This document shows, one piece after another, positions 1 to 5,231 of a stretch of DNA of 20,336 bases; position 1 is the stretch's first letter; every line of letters begins with the position of its first letter. The DNA is from Clostridia bacterium (lineage in GTDB: Bacteria > Bacillota_A > Clostridia > Oscillospirales > CAG-272): the NCBI GenBank assembly GCA_017500625.1, contig JAFVYX010000030.1, positions 1-20,336 of the forward strand. The letters are read 5' to 3'. The position numbers and the translations under genes are program-made. The notes beneath the pieces are model-generated. The model searched no databases, was not told where the DNA came from, and saw nothing but the letters and a program-made list of their open reading frames with translations.

Positions 1-22
1 AGGGCGGCGAGGGGAGAGGGGG

Positions 23-49
23 GGCATCGAAGGGCCGAGGGGCGATGCC
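23..49. repeat. Short inverted repeat near the window edge
   Basis: Arms GGCATCG (23-29) and CGATGCC (43-49) flank a 13-nt loop. No T-run follows on the plus strand. On the minus strand it lies beyond the terminator at 51-86. It could be the 3' end of a structure belonging to a gene left of the window, or chance in GC-rich DNA. Nothing else is visible in positions 1-50. Confidence 0.25.
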
Positions 50-50
50 A

Positions 51-86
51 AGAAAAAGAAAAACCGCCGTGCAGCTGCACGGCGGT
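51..86 (-). terminator. Rho-independent terminator of the flavoprotein / ABC exporter operon
   Basis: A perfect 24-nt palindrome spans 63-86 (CCGCCGTGCA / TGCACGGCGG arms around GC). Read on the minus strand it is followed by a T-rich tract complementary to 51-62. It sits about 35 bp beyond the stop codon of the ABC exporter gene. The plus-strand side is followed by G residues, so it works in the minus direction only. Confidence 0.85.
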
Positions 87-119
87 GGGGGGAGGACGGT
101 GCCGTAGTGGGGGGCAGAG

Positions 120-1826
120 CTATTCCTCAAGGCCTCGGGAGAGGGCGGCGTAGAGCCCGCCCTTGGCCATAAGCTCCTCGTGGGTGCCGCGCTCGCGGAT
201 CCCCTCGTGGTCGATGTAGAGGATCTCGTCGGCACGGCGGACGGTCGAGAGACGGTGAGCCACCACGATGACGGTGCGGCCGACCGACAGCTCGGCAAGA
301 CTTTTCTGGATCATGGCCTCGGTGACGTTATCGAGGGCGCTGGTGGCCTCGTCAAGGATCAGGATCCGCGGGTCCTTCAGGAAGGCGCGGGCAATGGCGA
401 TCCTTTGCTTCTGTCCCCCCGAGAGCTTGACGCCGCGCTCACCGACGGGGGTATCGTAGCCCTTGGGAAGCGTGGCGACGTATTCGTCGATATCGGCAAG
501 GCGCGCGGCCCGCACGATCTCCTCGCGGGTGGCGTCGGGGCGGCCGTAGCGAATGTTTTCGGCGATGGTGGTGTTGAAGAGAAAGACGTCCTGCGCCACG
601 ATGCCGATGTGCTCGCGGAGCGAGGCGAGGGTGACCGAGCGAATGCTGCGACCGTCGAGCAGGATCTCGCCCTCGGTGACGTCATAAAAGCGCGGCAAGA
701 GATGACAGAGCGTGGTCTTGCCACCGCCAGACGGGCCGACAAGGGCGAGCGTCTTCCCTGCCTCGATCTTCACCGAGACGCCCGAGAGCACCTCGGATTC
801 GCCGTAGCCGAAGCTGACGTCGCGAAGCTCGATCTCGCCACGAACGTCGGTAAGGGGCACAGCGTCCGCATCGTCCTTTTCGGTGGGGGCGTCCATGATC
901 TCAAGAAAGCGGCCGAAGCCCGTCATACCGTCCTGCAGCTGCTCAACGAAGCTCACGAGCTTGGTGATGGGCTGAAGAAAGATGCCAACGTAAAGCAGAA
1001 AGCCCACAAGGTCACCGTAGGTGATCTTGCCGTAGAACACAAAGAGCGCACCCGCGATCAGTACCACGATGTTGAGAAGATCGGTGCAAAGCCCGAGCCC
1101 CGCGTGGTACTCAGCCATAGCGTCGTACATTTTTCGGCGAGAGACGAGGAAACGGTGGTTGGCAACGGCAAAGTTCTCCTCCTCGGTATTCTGCGAGGCG
1201 TAGGCCTTGCTGACGCGAATGCCCGAAATGCTGTTCTCAAGCCCTGCATTGATCTCGGCGGTCTCCTCACGGCTCTTTTTGAAGGCGGCCTTCATCTTTT
1301 GGCGCTTGGTGGCGGCAAACAGCACCATAAAGGGCACAAGCGCGCAGGCAATGAGGGCCAGGCGCAGGTCGATGAGCGCCATAAGAACGAACGAGCCGAC
1401 AAGCTGCAAAACGGAGATGAGCAGGTCCTCGGGGCCGTGGTGCGCCAGCTCCACAACGTTGAAGAGGTCGTTTGTCATGCGCGACATCAGGTCGCCCGTC
1501 TTGTGGTTATCAAAGAATGAGCAGGGCAGGCGCTCCATATGGCAAAAAAGGTCACGCCGCATATCGGCCTGCATCTCGGCGCCGACGTAATGCCCGAAGC
1601 GGCTCATAAAGTAATTGAGCCCCGTTTTGATGAGGTAGATCGCCACAAGGACAGCGGCAAGGATAAGGATCATCGCCAGGGCGCGGTCGGGGATCAGATC
1701 GTTGATGATCGTGCGTGAGACGGTGGGGTAGACGAGATTGCAGGCGGCGTACAGAAGCGCCGCGAGAAGGTCGAGGATAAAGAGGCGCAGATGGGGACGG
1801 TAATAAGCGGCAAAGCGGCGGATCAT
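120..1826 (-). CDS. ABC exporter half-transporter, fused membrane and ATPase domains (MsbA/BmrA-like)
   Basis: This is a 568-residue fused ABC exporter, the normal length for a half-transporter that works as a homo- or heterodimer in the cytoplasmic membrane. The N-terminal ~310 residues carry hydrophobic segments in an ABC type-1 exporter pattern. The nucleotide-binding domain follows, with Walker A GPSGGGKTT near residue 362, signature LSGGQKQR near 465, Walker B ILILDEATSALD near 488 and the switch histidine in AHRLS. All ATPase residues look intact, including the catalytic Glu. The ATG at 1824-1826 overlaps the upstream stop by 4 nt (ATGA), and AAGGAG lies about 9 nt before it. No second half-transporter gene lies beside it, which suggests a homodimer. 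The substrate (lipid, drug or peptide) cannot be read from the sequence. Its partner gene is a flavin-reductase-like protein, so the operon gives no direct clue. Confidence 0.95.
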   Translation of the reverse strand: MIRRFAAYYRPHLRLFILDLLAALLYAACNLVYPTVSRTIINDLIPDRALAMILILAAVLVAIYLIKTGLNYFMSRFGHYVGAEMQADMRRDLFCHMERLPCSFFDNHKTGDLMSRMTNDLFNVVELAHHGPEDLLISVLQLVGSFVLMALIDLRLALIACALVPFMVLFAATKRQKMKAAFKKSREETAEINAGLENSISGIRVSKAYASQNTEEENFAVANHRFLVSRRKMYDAMAEYHAGLGLCTDLLNIVVLIAGALFVFYGKITYGDLVGFLLYVGIFLQPITKLVSFVEQLQDGMTGFGRFLEIMDAPTEKDDADAVPLTDVRGEIELRDVSFGYGESEVLSGVSVKIEAGKTLALVGPSGGGKTTLCHLLPRFYDVTEGEILLDGRSIRSVTLASLREHIGIVAQDVFLFNTTIAENIRYGRPDATREEIVRAARLADIDEYVATLPKGYDTPVGERGVKLSGGQKQRIAIARAFLKDPRILILDEATSALDNVTEAMIQKSLAELSVGRTVIVVAHRLSTVRRADEILYIDHEGIRERGTHEELMAKGGLYAALSRGLEE

Positions 1827-2404
1827 CGCACTTTTCTCCTTCCCTTCGGCTTTTTGGCCGAATACCCGAAGCTGCCGAGGCGGCGGCCGAGGGCGTAATA
1901 GGTGCCGTGGGCATAAGCGGCAAGGCCCGCCCGCTCAAGGCAAAGCTTACCCTTTTCATCAAGAAGCTCCTCGCGCACCGTCACGGCCACGATGTCGGCC
2001 AGGAACATATCGTGCGTGCCGAGCGGGATCACCTCACGGACGCGGCACTCGAGCGCCAGCGGCGCCTCCTCGATGGTGGGGGGCGCGACCTCAGTCGAGG
2101 GGATCTTTGCCAGGTGGCATTTTTGGAACTTATCGACCTTGGCTCCCGTGTACACGCCGCAATAGTCGGTCGCGTGGCAGAGCGCCTCGGTCGTCAGGTG
2201 AATGACAAACTCGCCGCCCGCCTTGATGAGCCCGTAGGAATGGCGCTCGGGACGGATCGAGACGTAGGTCACGGGGGGCTGGGTGCAGGCGATGCCACAC
2301 CACGCCACCGTCATCACGTTGGCCTCCTCCCCACTCCCCGAGGTCACAAGGGCCGCGGGCACGGGGGAAAGCAGCGCGCCGCCGCGCCACTGTATCCTTC
2401 CCAT
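1823..2404 (-). CDS. Flavin reductase-like / flavoredoxin family FMN-binding protein
   Basis: This 193-residue protein fits the flavin reductase-like domain family, whose members bind FMN and either reduce flavin with NAD(P)H or carry electrons (flavoredoxins in anaerobes). Visible family features are the N-terminal SPVPAALVTSG strand, the NVMTVAW flavin-site motif near residues 29-35, the CGVYTGAKVDKF segment and a C-terminal GTHDMFLADI strand. The C terminus is basic (KKPKGRRKVR). No signal peptide is seen, so it should be cytoplasmic. The ATG at 2402-2404 is preceded by AAAAAAGGAG about 8 nt upstream. It is the first gene of a two-gene operon and overlaps the ABC exporter start by 4 nt. 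The physiological electron donor and acceptor are not predictable here. Confidence 0.88.
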   Translation of the reverse strand: MGRIQWRGGALLSPVPAALVTSGSGEEANVMTVAWCGIACTQPPVTYVSIRPERHSYGLIKAGGEFVIHLTTEALCHATDYCGVYTGAKVDKFQKCHLAKIPSTEVAPPTIEEAPLALECRVREVIPLGTHDMFLADIVAVTVREELLDEKGKLCLERAGLAAYAHGTYYALGRRLGSFGYSAKKPKGRRKVR

Positions 2405-2437
2405 AGCACTTCTCCTTTTTTATCGTATTTCCCTTTG

Positions 2438-2466
2438 AGTATACCTTTTTTTCCTATAATTGTCAA
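2438..2466 (-). promoter_or_regulatory. Sigma-A promoter for the flavoprotein / ABC exporter operon
   Basis: On the minus strand, TTGACA (2461-2466) and TATACT (2438-2443) are separated by exactly 17 bp, in an AT-rich stretch 34 bp upstream of the flavin reductase ATG. The -35 box is perfect and the -10 box has one mismatch. Confidence 0.85.
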
Positions 2467-2481
2467 CCGATTTTTTTGCAA

Positions 2482-2500
2482 GTTCACCAATTTTTTGAAC
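2482..2500. promoter_or_regulatory. Possible operator between the divergent promoters
   Basis: An inverted repeat with arms GTTCA (2482-2486) and TGAAC (2496-2500) and a 9-bp spacer lies between the two back-to-back promoters, just upstream of the minus-strand -35 box. Its size and place would suit a dimeric regulator. The arms are short and the region is AT-rich, so chance is possible. Confidence 0.25.
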
Positions 2501-2548
2501 GTCTTTTTATATAAGAATGATATAGTTTTTCGGTGTAGGAAAAAGGTA

Positions 2549-2578
2549 TTGACAAATCAATTATAATAATGGTATAAT
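2549..2578 (+). promoter_or_regulatory. Strong sigma-A promoter for the small lipoprotein gene and probably the kinase/PqqD cassette
   Basis: Perfect TTGACA (2549-2554) and perfect TATAAT (2573-2578) hexamers are separated by 18 bp, 46 bp upstream of the small lipoprotein ATG. No promoter is visible in the 15 bp between the downstream hairpin and the kinase-like gene, so this one may serve all four genes. Confidence 0.88.
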
Positions 2579-2624
2579 ATTTCCGTAAAATACTGCAACC
2601 AACAACTATTTGGGAGAGATACCT

Positions 2625-2858
2625 ATGAAAACGAAATTTCTGATGCTTGCCCTCCTTGTGGTCGTTCTGGCCTCGATGCTCCTGTCGCTGGCCTCCTGCT
2701 CGCTCTTCGGCCCCGGCGGTGACACCACGACGGCCCCTGCGACCTCGGCCTCTACCACGGAGCAGACGCCTCCTCGCACGCAGCCCGCTTCGACCACGGC
2801 GGCTCCCGTAACGCAGAGCCCCCTCGACAAGGAATGGAGCGATCCTGTCATTAAGTAA
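2625..2858 (+). CDS. Small Thr/Pro/Ala-rich lipoprotein (77 aa), function unknown
   Basis: I do not recognise a family. The product has 77 residues. It begins with MKTK, a hydrophobic helix at about residues 5-22 and a lipobox LASC ending at Cys25, so it should be exported, lipidated on Cys25 and anchored outside the cell. The mature 53 residues are a low-complexity Thr/Ala/Ser/Pro stretch (TTTAPATSASTTEQ and similar) and a short tail ending in WSDPVIK. Such Thr-rich linkers normally join a lipid anchor to a folded domain, but here no domain follows. The ATG at 2625 is chosen because GGGAGAG (2612-2618) sits at proper spacing. A TTG at 2610 is in frame but overlaps this site. The stop is doubled (TAA TAG). 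A strong promoter and a hairpin bracket the gene, so it looks intact. It may be a plain small lipoprotein, a shrunken relic, or a substrate of the next three genes. Confidence 0.75.
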   Translation: MKTKFLMLALLVVVLASMLLSLASCSLFGPGGDTTTAPATSASTTEQTPPRTQPASTTAAPVTQSPLDKEWSDPVIK

Positions 2859-2863
2859 TAGCC

Positions 2864-2890
2864 AAAGGCAGACCGCAAGGTCTGCCTTTT
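2864..2890 (+). terminator. GCAA-loop hairpin after the small lipoprotein gene (terminator or attenuator)
   Basis: An 11-bp perfect stem, AAAGGCAGACC (2864-2874) with GGTCTGCCTTT (2879-2889), closes a GCAA tetraloop of the stable GNRA class. Only four T residues follow before the sequence becomes mixed. It starts 5 nt after the stop codon and ends 15 nt before the next ATG. The short T-run and the lack of a new promoter suggest partial read-through, giving more small-lipoprotein message than message for the three downstream genes. Confidence 0.75.
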
Positions 2891-2905
2891 CACAATGGAG
2901 GAGCT

Positions 2906-3628
2906 ATGATCACCTGCCGCCTTGCGGGGTTAACGGTTGCCGCCACCCCGCGCCACCCGTACTATGCCCGCCTGATGCGGGACTACCTTGCCCCCGACGG
3001 CGCCGTACCCGAGCTTTCCCTCTCGGTCACCGAGGACGAGATCTCGGCCGAGGATACAGGCAAGAACGCGGGGGCCGACCGCGGTATCCTTGAGGCGCTG
3101 GCCCTTTACCGCAAGCTCTCGCTTGCCCTGCCCGCCTTCGGTGGTTTTTTCCTTCACGCCGCCTGCCTTTCGGTAGACGGGTGCGGAGTTGGCATTCTGG
3201 CGCCGAGCGGTGTTGGAAAATCGACGCACGCCGCGCGGTGGCGCGAGCTTCTCGGTGAGAGGTGCCGTATCGTGAACGGCGATAAGCCCCTGGTAAGACG
3301 CGCGGAAGACGGCCGCTTTCTGGCCTACGGCACCCCCTTTTGCGGCAAGGAGGGGTGGCAGGAGAACACCTCGGTGCCGCTCACGGCGCTTCTCTTCTTA
3401 GAGCGCGGCGATACCGACGAGATCGCCCCCCTCACGCCCGAGGAGGCGTTTCCCCTTCTGTACGCGGCGATCCTGCCGCCGAAGGACAAGGCGGGGCTCC
3501 GTCTCCTTTTGCCCCTCTTATCCGAGCTTTTGGCGCATACGCGGCTCTATCGCGTGCGCTGTACGCCGCAGCTCTCGGCCGCGGCGCTTTCCTACCGAAC
3601 GATTTTTGCAAAGGAGTCTTCCCTATGA
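2906..3628 (+). CDS. HPr kinase-like P-loop protein (HprK-related kinase of PqqD-associated clusters)
   Basis: This 240-residue protein has a Walker A motif APSGVGKST at residues 99-107. It also has the ILAPSGVGKSTHAARWRELL layout and the conserved YGTPFCGKEGW segment (141-151) of HPr-kinase-related proteins found beside PqqD-like genes. NGDKPLV (124-130) is in the place of the acidic Walker-B-like element. True HPr kinase has a separate N-terminal domain and is longer, so this is not HprK itself. HprK homologues in some lasso-peptide clusters (paeninodin) phosphorylate the C-terminal Ser of the precursor, and related proteins occur in PqqD/radical-SAM cassettes. By analogy this may phosphorylate a peptide, but the substrate is unknown. 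GGAGGAG (2897-2903) precedes the ATG. Its stop overlaps the PqqD-like start by 4 nt (ATGA), indicating coupling. Confidence 0.85.
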   Translation: MITCRLAGLTVAATPRHPYYARLMRDYLAPDGAVPELSLSVTEDEISAEDTGKNAGADRGILEALALYRKLSLALPAFGGFFLHAACLSVDGCGVGILAPSGVGKSTHAARWRELLGERCRIVNGDKPLVRRAEDGRFLAYGTPFCGKEGWQENTSVPLTALLFLERGDTDEIAPLTPEEAFPLLYAAILPPKDKAGLRLLLPLLSELLAHTRLYRVRCTPQLSAAALSYRTIFAKESSL

Positions 3629-3888
3629 AACGCAAGCAGGGCTTTGTCCTCCAGACCGTGGGGGGCGACACCTACGCCGTGGCCGTGACCGCCGAGGCCG
3701 CGGGCATCGGCTCTATGGTCAAGCTGAACGCCACCGCCGCCACCCTCTTCTCGCTCCTTGAAAACGACGTGGAGAGCGAGGCGCTGGTCGAGGCGTTGGT
3801 TGAAAAATACGAGGTGACACGAGAGGTTGCGGAGCGTGACGTTGCCGCCTTCCTCCAAGCACTCGGGGAGGCGAAGCTCCTTGACTGA
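3625..3888 (+). CDS. PqqD family peptide chaperone (RiPP recognition element-like)
   Basis: This 87-residue protein has the size and layout of PqqD-like proteins: an N-terminal beta region with the Asp-Thr-Tyr-Ala-Val segment, then VKLNATAATLFSLLEN (residues 32-47), the hallmark LN..A..L(F/W).LL.. motif. An acidic helical C terminus follows (LVEALVEKYEVTREVAERDVAAFLQAL). In PQQ and other RiPP pathways this winged-helix fold binds the leader peptide of a precursor and presents it to a modifying enzyme. The start at 3625 is coupled to the kinase-like gene by a 4-nt overlap, with AAGGAG at 3611-3616. No radical SAM, YcaO or cyclase gene is present in the window, so its partner enzyme is probably the kinase-like protein or lies elsewhere. 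Confidence 0.88.
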   Translation: MKRKQGFVLQTVGGDTYAVAVTAEAAGIGSMVKLNATAATLFSLLENDVESEALVEALVEKYEVTREVAERDVAAFLQALGEAKLLD

Positions 3889-4306
3889 GCAACGGCCGAC
3901 CGAGGCGCTTTTGCCCTTGATGCAGGCCGCCTTTGCCGCGGGGGGCGTGTTCCGCCTCTGGCCCAGCGGGCGCTCGATGCTTCCGCTTTTGCGCGAGGGG
4001 GTGGACTCGGTGCTGCTGGCGCCGCCCGACAGCTACGGCGTTGGCGACGTTCTTCTTGTCCGCGCCGAGGGGGGTGCCTTTCTCCTTCACCGCGCGATCG
4101 CCATTACCGAGGCGGGCGTTCTCCTTTGCGGTGACGCGCTCTCTCTGCCTGAGGGGCCGTTTCCCACCGAGGCGGTGCTGGCCCGCGTTTTGACCGTGTA
4201 TCGGGAAGAACGAGCGATTACGGCAAACAGCCGCGCCTTCCGCGCCTACGCGAGACGCGCCGCCCTCCGCCGCCGCTTGTCGGGGTGGCTTCACAGAAGA
4301 AAATAA
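3881..4306 (+). CDS. S24/S26 family peptidase-like protein (signal-peptidase-I fold, soluble)
   Basis: The 141-residue product resembles the S24/S26 serine peptidase fold. FRLWPSGRSMLPLLREG (residues 24-40) matches the signal peptidase SMxP box with candidate nucleophile Ser32. LLHRAI (68-73) places His70 where ER/SipW-type signal peptidases have the general base His, and CGDA (83-86) with Asp85 matches their conserved GD box. No transmembrane segment is visible, unlike usual signal peptidases. The tail is basic (RRAALRRRLSGWLHRRK). TTG at 3881 is chosen as start: GGGGAG (3865-3870) lies about 10 nt before it and it overlaps the PqqD-like stop by 8 nt. An in-frame ATG at 3827 would overlap that gene much more and adds residues unlike the family. 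It is probably the protease or maturation component of the cassette. A regulatory or non-proteolytic role cannot be excluded. Confidence 0.78.
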   Translation: MTEQRPTEALLPLMQAAFAAGGVFRLWPSGRSMLPLLREGVDSVLLAPPDSYGVGDVLLVRAEGGAFLLHRAIAITEAGVLLCGDALSLPEGPFPTEAVLARVLTVYREERAITANSRAFRAYARRAALRRRLSGWLHRRK

Positions 4307-4333
4307 AAAGCTCTGCTTTCGCAGAGCTTTTTT
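4307..4333. terminator. Bidirectional terminator between convergent operons
   Basis: A perfect 10-bp stem, AAAGCTCTGC (4307-4316) with GCAGAGCTTT (4321-4330), has a TTTC loop. T residues follow on the plus strand (4328-4333) and A residues precede it (minus-strand T-run), so it can stop both the S26 transcript and the rsgA transcript. It starts right after the S26 stop codon. Its right end touches the rsgA stop codon at 4332-4334. Confidence 0.88.
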
Positions 4334-5231
4334 AATACCGATTTTCCTTTTCCTTCAATATTTTATATAGCGCGCGGTAGCTCTCGTGGCGCGAGGGGGC
4401 GATGCGCCCCTCCCTCACGGCGACGGCAACGCCGCACTCCTTTTCCCCCGTGTGGGTGCAGTCGGCGTAGCGACAGTGGGACAGCTCGGCCGAAAACTCG
4501 GGAAAGGTCGCGGGAAGGTCCGAAAGGGCGAAGAAATCAAAGCGCACGAAGTCCAGCATACTGAAGCCGGGGGTATCGGCCAGAAGGCCGCCCTCGGGCG
4601 TTACGAAAAGCTCAACGCTCCGCGTGGTGTGGCGGCCGCGGGCGATCTTTTGGCTGATCGCACCCGTCCTAAGCGAGAGCGAGGGAAAAAGACGATTGAG
4701 AAGCGTGGACTTACCGACGCCGCTGGCGCCCGCAAAGGCGGCACAGCGACCGTTGGCCACGTGCTCGGCTATGTACTCCGAAAGGGCCTCGGTCGGGCGG
4801 TCGGGCGACGTGACGAAGACCCGAAAGCCCGCGCCGCGGTAGAGGGTCACCAGCTGCTCGGCGGCGGCATCATCGAGATCGGCCTTGGTGACGATGAGGG
4901 TGGGGGTGATGCCGTTATGGACGGCAATGGCCGTCAGCTTATCGAGGGTCTCGAGCGAGGGGGCGGGGTGGCTGGCGGCGGTGACGACGAACAGCTCGTC
5001 AAGGTTGGAGAGGGGCGGCCGCACGAGGGACGTACGGCGCGGCAGGATCCGTTCGATGACCGCTTCCCCGCCCACCTCACGGACAAGGCAGAGGTCGCCG
5101 ACCAGGAGCTTATCGTCACGGCGCAGGGCACCGCGGCCGCGACAGGTGACACGGCGGTCACCGTCCTTTGACGAGACAAGCACCTCGTAAAGGCCACCGA
5201 CTCCGCGCACGACACGTCCTTCAGAAAGCAT
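4332..5231 (-). CDS. rsgA: Ribosome small-subunit-dependent GTPase RsgA (CpgA/YjeQ/YloQ)
   Basis: RsgA is a GTPase that checks late 30S subunit maturation. The 299-residue length is normal. The circularly permuted GTPase order is seen: G4 TKAD at residues 115-118 comes before the P-loop GASGVGKST at 168-176 and G3 DTPGFS at 219-224. An N-terminal OB-fold occupies roughly residues 1-70. The C-terminal zinc site is Cys253, Cys258, His260 and Cys266 (CRYADCTHTGEKEC). ATG at 5229-5231 follows GGGGGAGGAC and overlaps the kinase stop codon by 11 nt, so translation is likely coupled. It is the last gene of the 13-gene operon. In Bacillus, CpgA is a substrate of the neighbouring kinase PrkC, which makes this linkage meaningful. 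rpe, often next in the operon, is absent. Confidence 0.97.
   Translation of the reverse strand: MLSEGRVVRGVGGLYEVLVSSKDGDRRVTCRGRGALRRDDKLLVGDLCLVREVGGEAVIERILPRRTSLVRPPLSNLDELFVVTAASHPAPSLETLDKLTAIAVHNGITPTLIVTKADLDDAAAEQLVTLYRGAGFRVFVTSPDRPTEALSEYIAEHVANGRCAAFAGASGVGKSTLLNRLFPSLSLRTGAISQKIARGRHTTRSVELFVTPEGGLLADTPGFSMLDFVRFDFFALSDLPATFPEFSAELSHCRYADCTHTGEKECGVAVAVREGRIAPSRHESYRALYKILKEKENRY

Noticed and set aside
180..1520. Long plus-strand open frame opposite the ABC exporter
   Set aside because: It is the antisense of a complete ABC exporter gene with all motifs; the product has no family pattern and arises from GC-rich codon use.
3340..3624. Upstream extension of the PqqD-like frame inside the kinase gene
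   Set aside because: The extra part is an out-of-frame shadow of the kinase; the ATG at 3625 has AAGGAG and gives a full PqqD-length protein.
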